Positions 41,631 through 50,733 of a stretch of 64,000 nucleotides of DNA are shown piece after piece. Both the position numbers and the translations under genes were made by a program. The stretch is from Rhodococcus sp. 14-2470-1b (GTDB taxonomy: Bacteria; Actinomycetota; Actinomycetes; Mycobacteriales; Mycobacteriaceae): NCBI RefSeq assembly GCF_002259415.1, contig NZ_NPFY01000026.1:62001-126000 (forward strand). Reading direction: 5' to 3'. The stretch's first letter is position 1. Every line of letters begins with the position of its first letter. The notes below the pieces were generated by a model that was not told the DNA's origin, did no database searches, and saw only the letters and a list, made by a program, of their open reading frames with translations.

Positions 41631-42650
41631 TCAGCGCCAGCCCAGAGCAGGAGCGACGTCGCGGAGCAGAGCCTCCATGACGTGTGCGCAGTAGTCCACG
41701 CCCAGCTGGTTCGGGACGGTGATCAACACAGTGTCGGCGGCCGCGATGGCCTCGTCGCCCGCCAGTTCCTCGATCAGCTGATCGGGCTCGCCTGCGTACG
41801 ACTTGCCGAAACGTGCGATGCCGCCGTCGATGTATCCGACCTGATCCTGGCCGTCCGCCTGACGTCCGAAGTAGGCCCGGTCGAGATCGCTGACGATGGG
41901 AAAGATGCTGCGGCTGACGGAAACTCGTGGCTGGTGCGAATGACCGACGTCGGCCCAGGTCTTGCGGAACCGTTCGATCTGTTCGGCCTGCAGCTGATGG
42001 AACGGAATGCCCGTGTCCTCGGTGAGCAGCGTCGAACTCATCAGGTTCATGCCCTGCCGTGCCGTCCACTCGGCAGTGTCGCGGTTGCCCGCACCCCACC
42101 AGATCCGCTCGCGTAGCCCTGCCGAATGCGGCTCGAGGCGTAGCAGCCCCGGGGGGTTCGGGAACATCGGACGCGGGTTCGGCTGGGCGAACCCTTTGCC
42201 TTCCAGCAGCTCGAGGAAGACGCGAGTGTGTTCGCGCGCCATCTCGGCGTGGTCGGATCCATCCTTCGGGGAGTACCCGAAGTGCTTGTATCCCTCGATG
42301 ACCTGCTCGGGCGATCCGCGGCTGATGCCGAGCTGCAGTCTCCCTCCGGAGATCAGGTCCGCCGACCCTGCGTCCTCCGTCATGTAGAAGGGGTTCTCGT
42401 ACCGCATATCGATGACGCCGGTACCGATCTCGATGGTGCTCGTCTTCGCTCCGATGGCTGCGAGCAGCGGAAACGGCGACGAAAGTTGGTTGGCGAAGTG
42501 ATGGACGCGGTAGTACGCGCCGTCAGCTCCCAATTCCTCGGCGGCGACCGCCAAATCGATGGATTGCAGCAGAACGTCGGAGGCCGAGCGTGTCTGCGAC
42601 TGCGGCGACGGCGTCCAATGGCCGAAGGAAAGAAACCCTATCTTCTTCAT
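41631..42650 (-). CDS. LLM-class flavin-dependent oxidoreductase
   Basis: A 339-residue luciferase-like protein. The segments GADGAYYRVHHFANQLSSPF, IEIGTGVIDMRYENPFYM and GRLQLGISRGSPEQVI identify the alkanal monooxygenase-like branch that uses reduced FMN. The C-terminus ends LLRDVAPALGWR as in this group. It begins just 7 bp after the aldose epimerase stop, so the two are co-transcribed. Substrate is unknown. The upstream palindrome at 41508 may end its transcript. Confidence 0.85.
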   Translation of the reverse strand: MKKIGFLSFGHWTPSPQSQTRSASDVLLQSIDLAVAAEELGADGAYYRVHHFANQLSSPFPLLAAIGAKTSTIEIGTGVIDMRYENPFYMTEDAGSADLISGGRLQLGISRGSPEQVIEGYKHFGYSPKDGSDHAEMAREHTRVFLELLEGKGFAQPNPRPMFPNPPGLLRLEPHSAGLRERIWWGAGNRDTAEWTARQGMNLMSSTLLTEDTGIPFHQLQAEQIERFRKTWADVGHSHQPRVSVSRSIFPIVSDLDRAYFGRQADGQDQVGYIDGGIARFGKSYAGEPDQLIEELAGDEAIAAADTVLITVPNQLGVDYCAHVMEALLRDVAPALGWR

Positions 42651-42657
42651 TGTCGCT

Positions 42658-43593
42658 TCAACCGTTCCTCTGGCGTGGTTGTTCCGCGTCCACCTTCACG
42701 GTGCAGGAGAACGCACGATCCTGCCCGGGCGGTATTGCCAGACTTGCCGGTCTGCTACCCAACTCTCCGTCCGTCGTCTCCAGAGCGGGCAGACCCGCCC
42801 ACGGTTCCAGGCACACGAAACCCGCGCCCGACGGCGGAGACCACACCGCGAATTGCTCGAAACCGGCCCATGTCAGCGTCAGGGATCCCGTGGCCTCGGA
42901 CCGGTACCGGACCTCGGTCCCCGAGACCCGCTCGAAGACCACGGCACCTGCGTCGAACAGTGTGTCGGTGAGTGTCAGAGTTCGCCCCGCCAGCGGAGAC
43001 GGCTGGGACTCGGGCATCGGGACACCGTCGACGACGCGGTGGACGCGGTCGGCCTGATCCTCGGCGAACACGACGGTGCTGGAGTTGCGTGCACCCGGTT
43101 CGGTCGGCCACAGAAACGCCGTGTGCAGCCCGAAGGACGCGGGCATGGACCGCGAACCAGTGTTGACCATGGTGTAGTCGGACGTCAGGTCGCTGCCACG
43201 CACACGGTGGCGAACCCGCAGCGCGAAATCGAACGGGTAGTGCCGGCGTGTGCGATCGTCGGAGACGAGCTCGAACTCGGCCGTGTCGTCGGACGTGTCG
43301 ACCAGCGTGAATGCCATGTCCCGTGCGAACCCGTGCTGCGGCATCGGATACACCACCCCGTCCACGGTGACCGAGTCGGCGGGCGATCTGCCGATGCACG
43401 GAAACAGGATCGGAGCGTGCCGACGCCACTGCGGACCTGCGTCCCACAGCAGTTCTCGCCCTGACGGTGTTCGTGCGGACACCAACTCCGCGCCCACCGA
43501 CGCGACGGTCACGGTCCAGCCGTCCCCGGTCAGTATCGCGCCGCGCGGACCCGAGGAAGAAGGCGGCTGCGACTCCGGTGTCGTGGGTACCAT
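42658..43593 (-). CDS. Aldose 1-epimerase-family protein
   Basis: A 311-residue galactose mutarotase-like beta protein. Segments ELLWDAGPQWRRHAPILFPC, PQHGFARDM and SFGLHTAFLWP correspond to the sugar-binding and catalytic regions of the LacX/YeaD branch; H88 in QHGFAR and the later histidine in GLHTAF fit the catalytic positions. It interconverts sugar anomers or a related sugar phosphate. It starts at ATG 43593 and diverges closely from the RsbQ gene (35 bp). Confidence 0.8.
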   Translation of the reverse strand: MVPTTPESQPPSSSGPRGAILTGDGWTVTVASVGAELVSARTPSGRELLWDAGPQWRRHAPILFPCIGRSPADSVTVDGVVYPMPQHGFARDMAFTLVDTSDDTAEFELVSDDRTRRHYPFDFALRVRHRVRGSDLTSDYTMVNTGSRSMPASFGLHTAFLWPTEPGARNSSTVVFAEDQADRVHRVVDGVPMPESQPSPLAGRTLTLTDTLFDAGAVVFERVSGTEVRYRSEATGSLTLTWAGFEQFAVWSPPSGAGFVCLEPWAGLPALETTDGELGSRPASLAIPPGQDRAFSCTVKVDAEQPRQRNG

Positions 43594-43628
43594 CGTCCGA
43601 ACGTAGCAGCAGGTGAGAGACTGTGCCG

Positions 43629-44429
43629 ATGGATGTGCGTGTGAAGAACAACGTGAGGGTCACCGGGGTTCCCGACGGCCCGACCGTCGTGCTCGCACAT
43701 GGATTCGGATGCGACCAGCATCTGTGGCGCGGCGTCACCGCGCTGTTGGCGTCGACCTGCCGCATCGTGCTGTTCGACCACGTCGGTGCGGGCGGATCGG
43801 ACCTGGCTGCTTGGAACGAAGAGGACTACTCCGGCCTCGATGCATACGCAGCGGACGTCGTCGATCTTCTCGTCGATCTGGATTTCGGGCCCGTCACCTA
43901 CGTCGGCCACTCCGTCGCGTCGATGATCGGGGTGCTCGCCGCATCCGAGCGCCCGGAACTCTTCGACAAGCTGGTCTTGGTCACGCCGTCACCGCGCTAC
44001 ATCGACGACGAGGACTACCAGGGCGGTTTCACCCGAGGCGACATCGACGAACTACTCGAATCGCTCGATGCGAACTACCTCGGATGGTCGGCAGCGATCG
44101 CACCGATGATCATGGACAACCCCGATCGTCCCGAACTGGCGGCCGAACTCACCGACACGTTCTGTCGGACGGATCCATCCTGTGCCCGGTCGTTCGCCCG
44201 CGCGACGTTCCTCTCCGACAACCGCACCGACCTCGGTCGCGTCGTGACCCCCACGCTCGTCATCGAGTGCGAGCACGACGCGTTGGCGCCGCGAGAGGTC
44301 GGCCGCTACGTCCACGACAACATCGTCGGCAGTGAGCTGATCACGTTGAACGCCAGTGGACACTGTCCGCACGTGAGTCATCCCGACTTGACGGCCGCCG
44401 CGATACTGTCCTTCGTCGGCCGCACGTGA
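43629..44429 (+). CDS. rsbQ: RsbQ-like alpha/beta hydrolase
   Basis: A 266-residue alpha/beta hydrolase closely resembling Bacillus RsbQ: HGFGCDQHLW, DHVGAGGSDL, the nucleophile GHSVAS (S95) and GHCPHVSH for the catalytic histidine. RsbQ is required by the phosphatase RsbP in the energy-stress branch of the SigB pathway, probably by supplying a small ligand to its PAS domain. ATG 43629 is preferred over GTG 43623. The stop overlaps the start of the PAS-phosphatase gene, reproducing the Bacillus operon. Confidence 0.9.
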   Translation: MDVRVKNNVRVTGVPDGPTVVLAHGFGCDQHLWRGVTALLASTCRIVLFDHVGAGGSDLAAWNEEDYSGLDAYAADVVDLLVDLDFGPVTYVGHSVASMIGVLAASERPELFDKLVLVTPSPRYIDDEDYQGGFTRGDIDELLESLDANYLGWSAAIAPMIMDNPDRPELAAELTDTFCRTDPSCARSFARATFLSDNRTDLGRVVTPTLVIECEHDALAPREVGRYVHDNIVGSELITLNASGHCPHVSHPDLTAAAILSFVGRT

Positions 44430-45610
44430 GCGACGTCGATCCGCTCCTGGTCGAATCCGCGGAGGATCTGTACGAGAACGCTCCGTGCGGTTACCTCTCG
44501 ACGTGGCCGGACGGCCGCATTGCCAAGGTCAATTCCACGCTGACGAACTGGCTCGGATTCGAGCGCGAGGAACTGCTCGGTCTGCGCTTCACCGAGTTGC
44601 TGACGGCGGGAGGGCGGATTCACTACGAGACGCATTTCGTGCCCCTGCTGTTCACCCGAGGAACGGTGGACAGCGTCGCGCTCGACCTCGTTGCCCGGGA
44701 CGGCGAGCGCCACCCGATGTTCGTGACGGCGAACGTCGGACGCGGACCCGACGGGCTGCCTGCTCTGGTTCGGATCACCGCTCTCGACGCCGGGGAGCGG
44801 CGAGCATACGAGCGCGAACTGGTAGCCGAACGACGGCGTGCCGAGCGCGAGCGCGAGCGCGTCGAGGTGCTCGCACGCACACTGCAACGCTCACTGCTGC
44901 CGCCTGCACTGTCGCCACCCGCAGGCGTCGACTCCGCCGCGTACTACCACTTCGCGTCGCAGGACGACGTCGGGGGAGATTTCTACGATCTGTTCCCACT
45001 GTCCGGCGACCGCTGGGGATTCTTCCTCGGAGACGTATGTGGGAAGGGGCCCGACGCGGCCGTCGTGACGTCCGCGACGCGGTACTCGCTACGCACGGCG
45101 GCAGTGTACGCACAGGACCCGGTCGAGGTGTTGCACAACCTCAATTCGCTTCTGCTCCAAGAGTTCGGGCACGAAGATTCGAGATTCTGCACCGTGATCT
45201 TCGGCGTCCTGACCGTGCGCGACGGCCGGCTCGACGTCGAACTGGCCAGCGGCGGGCACCCGCCGGCTCTGCTGCTGCGAGTGGACGGCACAGCGAGTTA
45301 TCTCGACACCACCGGCGGCCAGCTGGTCGGCATCCTCCCCGCACCGCGTTTCCTGTCCGTCCACGTGCAGCTGCTACCGGGGGACACGCTCGTGCTGTAC
45401 ACGGACGGCCTGACCGAGGCTCGGACCGGAGTAGGGCGGAAACGGTACGACGACGAGGGCGCACTGCTGGAGTTCGCCGCCTCGCGATCGCCCGCATCGC
45501 CCGTCGACTTCGTCGACGATCTCCGAGAATTGTTGCTGGGCTTCGGTGAAGGGCTGTCTGACGACACCGCCATACTGGCCTTCGGGCTGCCGTTGCAGCC
45601 CCAGGCGTAG
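44426..45610 (+). CDS. rsbP: PAS-PP2C phosphatase, RsbP-like
   Basis: A 394-residue signalling phosphatase. Residues 10-120 form a PAS domain (YENAPCGYLSTWPDGRIAKV), 125-155 an Arg/Glu-rich coiled coil, and 165-390 a SpoIIE-type PP2C domain with DVGGDFYD (181-188), GDVCGKG (202-208), YTDGLTEA and DDTAILA for metal binding. RsbP dephosphorylates an anti-anti-sigma factor to free sigma-B. GTG 44426 overlaps the RsbQ stop. No RsbV, RsbW or sigma factor gene lies nearby, so targets must be elsewhere. Confidence 0.9.
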   Translation: MSDVDPLLVESAEDLYENAPCGYLSTWPDGRIAKVNSTLTNWLGFEREELLGLRFTELLTAGGRIHYETHFVPLLFTRGTVDSVALDLVARDGERHPMFVTANVGRGPDGLPALVRITALDAGERRAYERELVAERRRAERERERVEVLARTLQRSLLPPALSPPAGVDSAAYYHFASQDDVGGDFYDLFPLSGDRWGFFLGDVCGKGPDAAVVTSATRYSLRTAAVYAQDPVEVLHNLNSLLLQEFGHEDSRFCTVIFGVLTVRDGRLDVELASGGHPPALLLRVDGTASYLDTTGGQLVGILPAPRFLSVHVQLLPGDTLVLYTDGLTEARTGVGRKRYDDEGALLEFAASRSPASPVDFVDDLRELLLGFGEGLSDDTAILAFGLPLQPQA

Positions 45611-45615
45611 CGACA

Positions 45616-46806
45616 TCAACCGCCGCAGTTGTTCGGCGGCGGCGTGCCTGCAGCGCGTCCGTCGAGCCATTGCGCCGGTAGTGCACCGAGATTCAGGATG
45701 CCGTGGCCCTGGTTGGCTGCAACCTGCAGGTCGATGACATCGCCCATGGCGCATCCCCGGCGGACGGCATCGATCGTCCACTGCGGTGCCACGAGCTGAT
45801 CCTGGTCACCGTAACCGACGAACATCGGCTGGGGTGCCGGTCCTTTCGGAATGCTGTACTCGGCGAGCCACGTTCGTAACCGGTCCGCTGACTGCGGGGA
45901 CACCGGAGCGTAGTCGGCGGGAACAACAGAGTCGGCCAGGGTGGACTGCAGGGCAGAATTCTCGCCGACGCACGTGAGAAATGCGTCGCTTCGGCGTTCG
46001 AGCACCCCGTGCAGGTAGTCGCTCGTCTCGAGTTCGGGATGTTTGGCCGCGATACCGCTCAGGATGGACGGCAGAGCGGCGATCTGGGCGGTGGTCAAGG
46101 TGCCGTTCTGCATCTCGTCGACCAACCCGGTCAGGTCGGTGGCGGGGGACATGCTCACCGTGCCGAGCAATTGGAGGCCCTCGCCGTAGTCGTCGGACAG
46201 TTCGTTGGCCGACCACACGGCCTGCCCTCCCTGGGACACCCCGTACCCCACCCAGTCGGTGGAGCTCTCCGGCAGCACCTCCCGCGCCGCGCGCACCGCG
46301 TCGATGATGTTGTATCCGGCCGTCGTCGGCTCCAGGTACGGGTGCACCTCCGAGGTGCCGAGGCCCTGGTAGTCGGTCATCGTGACGGCATAACCGTTGG
46401 ACAAGAACGGAATGATCGTCGTGAGGCTGCCCAGCAGGCCGATGCGGGTCGACGGGGCGCATCGACTGTTCACCCCGGTCGTCGCGTGGCCGATCGACGC
46501 TATCGGCCACCCTCCCTCGGGCGGAGTTCCCTTGGGCGCGAACACCACTCCGGTGACTTCGGTGGGGGAGCCGTCGATACCGGACGTCGAGGCATAGCGC
46601 ACCGACACCGACGTGCCGGTGAGGTCCGCCAGCGCGGGATACCCCGGGAACTCGACCGGCTCGGCCAGCAGCCGGCCTGGTGACCCGTCGGTCGCCGCGG
46701 CGTCGACGTTCGCTGCGTCACCGGACGAACTCGAACACCCCGCCAGTGCAAGGACGCCGACGAGTGCCGCAGCGATTCCTCGTGCTCGGAGCGCTCCACG
46801 GATCAT
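45616..46806 (-). CDS. Lipoprotein lipase, LIP family
   Basis: A 396-residue lipoprotein. The signal peptide ends in the lipobox LALAGC with C24 as lipidated residue. The nucleophile elbow GYGVSQGG gives S191, and DYQGLGTSEVHPY is family-typical. It is related to the secreted lipase at 17800 but anchored to the membrane. It is the last gene of the polysaccharide locus, 6 bp below the acyltransferase stop, so it may remodel acyl groups on the same product. Only 5 bp separate it from the convergent RsbP stop. Confidence 0.85.
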   Translation of the reverse strand: MIRGALRARGIAAALVGVLALAGCSSSSGDAANVDAAATDGSPGRLLAEPVEFPGYPALADLTGTSVSVRYASTSGIDGSPTEVTGVVFAPKGTPPEGGWPIASIGHATTGVNSRCAPSTRIGLLGSLTTIIPFLSNGYAVTMTDYQGLGTSEVHPYLEPTTAGYNIIDAVRAAREVLPESSTDWVGYGVSQGGQAVWSANELSDDYGEGLQLLGTVSMSPATDLTGLVDEMQNGTLTTAQIAALPSILSGIAAKHPELETSDYLHGVLERRSDAFLTCVGENSALQSTLADSVVPADYAPVSPQSADRLRTWLAEYSIPKGPAPQPMFVGYGDQDQLVAPQWTIDAVRRGCAMGDVIDLQVAANQGHGILNLGALPAQWLDGRAAGTPPPNNCGG

Positions 46807-46812
46807 CGGTCA

Positions 46813-48090
46813 TCACTTCGGTTCGGCCTGAAGGGTCCCGACGGGGTCGTCGCACATCCGGCGCAGAGCGGATTCGATCACGGCGGGGTCGATCATCTTG
46901 TCGCAGAACGACGCAGTGAACGTGCGCCCGTTGTCGATCTCCGACACCAGCAGTGTGGCGCCGTCGGGCCCGTCCGGCTCCAAGAACGCGGCCAGGCGCG
47001 GGGGCCGCTCGTCACGGATCCACAGCCCGTCGTCGAACATCGTCAGTTTGCCGAGATCGCTGACTGCAAGGCGGACGCGGTCGTTCACCTCGATCGACGA
47101 CTCGGTCGGCGCGGGAGCTGTCGGTGCCGAGCGCTTCAGAGCGGCTTTGATCTGCGACATCCCCAGAATGGCTATGGGCCAACCCGATTCGATCACCTGA
47201 CGCATCAGTGCGGCGATGTCGGCGGCGCTCGGCGACGGGGGAATCCGGACAGGGATACCGACGGCGAAGTTGCCGTGGCCGTCCTGCAGCTTCGGTGGCA
47301 GGTAACGACGACTGTTGAAGAGAATCATCACCGACTCGTCGACGGTGACGCCCTCTGCCTCCAGCGCGGCAATCCACAACGCAATGGTGACCGACGCGGT
47401 CGTGGCCTTTCCGGGTTGACTGGACGCCCACTTCTTCAGCTGCGCAACACGATCGGGGGCCATGAAATCGGCTCGCGACGTCTTACCGGCTTCCCAGTCC
47501 TCGATGCGCTTGGTGGCACCCGCTACCAGGCGAGGCGGCTTCTTGTTCTGCTTGCGCAAACGCCAGAAATCGCGCAGTGCCGCGGGACGTGACAAGTAAT
47601 GGTGGCGAAGCGCCGTCCACGTGGTGTTGCTCGGCAGTCCCTTGGCGAGAGCCGGGGCGCGGTCGAAGTCGATGTTTCCGCCGAGGGTGGCGAGCAGCAG
47701 CACACCCATCTGACCGTCACCGACGCCGTGCGAATAGTCCACGGCGATGTAGTCACCGGCGATGACCACCTCCAGCGGCTCCCGCACGCCGGGGCGACGC
47801 CGGATCACGCCCATCAGATGGCCGAGGTCGCGACTGTCCTCGGCGGGCAGGTGAACGATCGGGGTCCGCTCGCCCAAATTCCGACGGTAGCGCCACTCGA
47901 CGTTGTGAGTGTCCGGCTCCACTGCGAGCCGAGGAGTCGACGTGCTCTGCTCCGCTACTGTCAGGGCCTTGCGGATGGCGTCCTCGTCCAAGCTCACGCA
48001 CGGGCCGACGACGGCAATGGTGCGGGCTTCGGCAAACACGCGATCCATCGCGGTGGATCGATACGTTGTCGTGCGGTCAGACGATGTCAT
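46813..48090 (-). CDS. Condensation/PapA-like acyltransferase
   Basis: A 425-residue protein of the CoA-dependent acyltransferase fold. The HxxxDG motif is H121-G-V-G-D125-G126 in YSHGVGDGQ. The usual DFGWG motif is not clear near residue 360 (MFDDGLW). PapA-type enzymes acylate sugar hydroxyls of cell-envelope glycolipids. The start overlaps the glycosyltransferase stop by 14 nt. Together with the GT4 genes this suggests acylation of a trehalose or oligosaccharide product. Confidence 0.75.
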   Translation of the reverse strand: MTSSDRTTTYRSTAMDRVFAEARTIAVVGPCVSLDEDAIRKALTVAEQSTSTPRLAVEPDTHNVEWRYRRNLGERTPIVHLPAEDSRDLGHLMGVIRRRPGVREPLEVVIAGDYIAVDYSHGVGDGQMGVLLLATLGGNIDFDRAPALAKGLPSNTTWTALRHHYLSRPAALRDFWRLRKQNKKPPRLVAGATKRIEDWEAGKTSRADFMAPDRVAQLKKWASSQPGKATTASVTIALWIAALEAEGVTVDESVMILFNSRRYLPPKLQDGHGNFAVGIPVRIPPSPSAADIAALMRQVIESGWPIAILGMSQIKAALKRSAPTAPAPTESSIEVNDRVRLAVSDLGKLTMFDDGLWIRDERPPRLAAFLEPDGPDGATLLVSEIDNGRTFTASFCDKMIDPAVIESALRRMCDDPVGTLQAEPK

Positions 48091-49186
48091 CGAGAACCCC
48101 CTGCATCCTGGCTCGGAAGTTGGCCCGGGAGAAACCCTCCGCCCAAGCGCGGATCTCGTTGCGGTCGAACGCCGACGGATCGAACGACGACATCGCGGAG
48201 GCGAAGCCGTCGACCACTTCGTCGTCGGAACCCGATGCGACGAGTTGGCCGGACACCCCGGGTACGACGGTGTCGAGCGCGCCGCCTTCTCCGAGTGCGA
48301 TCACCGGAGTTCCGGTTGCCATCGTCTCCACCGGCACGATTCCGAAATCCTCCACACCGGGCATCAGCAGGCCACGAGCGCGTCGGTGAAGCCCGAGCAG
48401 GTCTTCGTGCGACACACGCCCGAGGAATGTCGTGTTGGGTCCAGCGAGTTCACGGCATGCGCTCATGGCTCGACCGTCACCCGCAACGACCAGTTTGATG
48501 TTGGCGGCCGCGGCTGCCTTCACCGCAATGTCCGGCCGTTTGTAGGGCACCAGTCGCCCTGCCAGCAGAAAGAAATCCTCGCGTTCGACTGACGCGTCGG
48601 GGGTGAATCCCTCGGTGTCGACGGGGGGATGAACGACCACCGCGTCGTCGCGTCCCCACCAGTTGGAGATGCGATCGGCGACCGCGGAAGAATTGGCCAC
48701 CACCGTACGCAGCTTGGGAGCAGCAGCGATCTCGCACTTGCGGGCGACCGCGGACAAGGCGGTGAGTATCGCGGCACCTGCCTTGCCACCGCCCTCGCCC
48801 GCACGAAGCGCTGGATCCCACGCCCATCGAGCCGGACTGTGCACGTACGCAACGACGGGTGCGTCGGTAGCGAACACCGCCTGCGTGGCGAACGCATGGT
48901 GGCTGACGATGGCAGCGTCGATGTCGCCGAGTTTCAAGTGCCGAAACGCCGTGGGCATCAGGGGGAGCAGTGGGGCGTAGGAGCGCTCGCCGAGTGCCTT
49001 GTATCCCGTGTTGAGGATCGTCGTCTTCGGTGGCCGCGGCAGGTCCTTCGGAATGCCCTGTGCACGTGCCACCGCGGCATACACCTGGGACTCGGGCCAC
49101 TGCAGCGCAAGCTGTTCGATGACGTGTTCCGACCCTGCGATCTCGGTCAGTCGCTCGTGGACGATTGCAACCCGGTCAGTGGTCAT
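48077..49186 (-). CDS. GT4-family glycosyltransferase
   Basis: A 369-residue GT-B glycosyltransferase. The N-terminal domain has HERLTEIAGSEHVIEQLA and VAYVHSPARWAWDP; the C-terminal donor domain has LLAGRLVPYKRPDIAVKAA and GVEDFGIVPVETMATGTPVIA, the E-x7-E region that binds the nucleotide sugar. ATG 49186 overlaps the Wzz-like stop by 11 nt. It probably adds one sugar to the lipid-linked repeat unit at the inner membrane face. Confidence 0.88.
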   Translation of the reverse strand: MTTDRVAIVHERLTEIAGSEHVIEQLALQWPESQVYAAVARAQGIPKDLPRPPKTTILNTGYKALGERSYAPLLPLMPTAFRHLKLGDIDAAIVSHHAFATQAVFATDAPVVAYVHSPARWAWDPALRAGEGGGKAGAAILTALSAVARKCEIAAAPKLRTVVANSSAVADRISNWWGRDDAVVVHPPVDTEGFTPDASVEREDFFLLAGRLVPYKRPDIAVKAAAAANIKLVVAGDGRAMSACRELAGPNTTFLGRVSHEDLLGLHRRARGLLMPGVEDFGIVPVETMATGTPVIALGEGGALDTVVPGVSGQLVASGSDDEVVDGFASAMSSFDPSAFDRNEIRAWAEGFSRANFRARMQGVLDDIV

Positions 49187-50465
49187 CGCTCGGGGCCTCC
49201 GCATTCTGTGGCTCGGCAGACTTCTTGCGTCGTGTGCTACTGGCTTGTTGCAGCACGAGATACGTGGGTACGCCGAACTCGTGCAGGCGACGAAGGGCGT
49301 GCTCGGCGGCTTTCCGATCCTTGCCGCCCTTCGAGAGGATCACGACGGCGCTCTCGACGTCTGCGACATCGACGACCGTCCACCACTCGCTGGCCAGACC
49401 TCCCTCGATGAACGCACGTCCGTCCTGGGGTGGGACCGCTGTGGCGACGGCGTATCCGGCGATCGGGGTGGTGCTGCCTGCGTTGGACTCGGCGTCCTGG
49501 CCGATCAGGATGACGGCCTCGTAGCCGTCACGTCCGGGCGCGGAATGCCGCGCCGAGCCCGATGTGCGGGGCCCCCCGCGCTCACGCGCAGCGATTCTGC
49601 CGACCACCGACGGAGGCAGCGCATCTCCGCCCTGAGGATCGAAACTGGCACGGTACTTCTTGGCGACTCGGCTGGCCCATGCCCGCGTCGGCCTCGATCC
49701 GATTCTGCTGCGCAGCAACACGATCAGCTCTGCGGCGATGACAAGTGCGGCGAGCGCGGCAACCGATGCCTCCGAGAACGGCTTGGGGGAGACCGGGGTG
49801 TCGCTCTGTTCGGGTGTGGACAATACGACGAGCTGATCGCCGCCGCCGCTCTGTACCTGCGCCAATTGTCCTCGGAGATCGCTCAGAGTGGCGTTCGATG
49901 CAGTCTTGGCATCCCCGTCCGGAAGCGCGGTGTTCCGTGCTTCTTCCGCGGCCACCGCTGCCTGAAGCTGTTCGAGCTGGCTCTGGGTGTCGCGAGCACT
50001 GTTGGCGTTGGCCGCCTGCGCGACAGTAGACACCGTCGACTGGGCCAACTCGAGGGCGAGCTCCGGCGACGGCGCCGTGACGGTGAAGACCAGCAGAGCA
50101 GGCGAGGTGCCGGGCTCGAGTGCCAGGTTGGAAGCGAGAGTGCCCGCGGTCCAGTCGGTGTCCACCTCCGAGACCACTTGCTCGAGCACGTCGTTGTCCG
50201 ACGCGAGCCCGATGAAGGGCGCTCGCATCTGCTCGATGAACGCATCACCGGGAACCAATGCCTGTGCGGGCTTGATCTCGGTGACGATCGATGCCGAATA
50301 CTGCTTCTCGCTCAACTCGGTTCGGGCGAAGAACACCGCAGCGCCCACCAGCAAGCCGATGACGAGCGCGGGAAGGAAAGCGCGGCCGAGTTCTCTCATG
50401 TGCCCGGCGAGGTCGATCGGCGGCGGCACGTCGCTACGGTGCACTGGATCGTTCACGGATGCCAA
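49176..50465 (-). CDS. Wzz-like chain-length/export protein without kinase domain
   Basis: A 429-residue protein. Two membrane helices, FLPALVIGLLVGAAVFFA near 30-47 and VAALAALVIAAELIVLL near 233-250, flank an extracytoplasmic region with a coiled-coil stretch, the Wzz/PCP layout. The cytoplasmic C-terminal part (about 180 residues) lacks a Walker kinase and instead contains ILIGQDAESN, IAGYAVATAVPPQDG and VVILSKGGKD, an unassigned domain. TTG 50465 follows AAAGGAG. It likely controls polysaccharide chain length or export. Confidence 0.75.
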   Translation of the reverse strand: MASVNDPVHRSDVPPPIDLAGHMRELGRAFLPALVIGLLVGAAVFFARTELSEKQYSASIVTEIKPAQALVPGDAFIEQMRAPFIGLASDNDVLEQVVSEVDTDWTAGTLASNLALEPGTSPALLVFTVTAPSPELALELAQSTVSTVAQAANANSARDTQSQLEQLQAAVAAEEARNTALPDGDAKTASNATLSDLRGQLAQVQSGGGDQLVVLSTPEQSDTPVSPKPFSEASVAALAALVIAAELIVLLRSRIGSRPTRAWASRVAKKYRASFDPQGGDALPPSVVGRIAARERGGPRTSGSARHSAPGRDGYEAVILIGQDAESNAGSTTPIAGYAVATAVPPQDGRAFIEGGLASEWWTVVDVADVESAVVILSKGGKDRKAAEHALRRLHEFGVPTYLVLQQASSTRRKKSAEPQNAEAPSDDH

Positions 50466-50733
50466 CCGAAGCTCCTTTGATCGCCTACATGGGCAGAGAG
50501 TCCTTCACTCGAACGTGAAGACCGGACAGGTGTGATGATACCCAAACCGCCTCTCGGTGCTTCGGTACGCCCGATACGGCGCGTGAGTGCCGGTGTTGCG
50601 AAAATCGCTGCCTTGAAACAGGAATGAAGTTCTTTCGGACAGCTGGAAGCAGTCGGTGACGCGGTTTCGAGCGGCGAGAACCGGACCGACTCCGGTTCGT
50701 GAGTCCGTGGCAGATCGACGTCCGACCGTGGCC
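50466..50733. other. Intergenic region with promoter-like and hairpin elements
   Basis: This 268-bp gap splits the polysaccharide locus. A GAACCGGA/TCCGGTTC hairpin (50678-50698) may end the upstream glycosyltransferase transcript, and GGGTAT on the minus strand near 50540 resembles a stress-sigma -10 box without a clear -35. No gene is seen. Confidence 0.4.
50678..50698 (-). terminator. Hairpin after glycosyltransferase gene
   Basis: GAACCGGA and TCCGGTTC form a perfect 8-bp stem with a 5-base loop, 36 bp downstream of the glycosyltransferase stop on the minus strand. No T-run follows, so it may be a weak or factor-assisted terminator. Confidence 0.5.
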
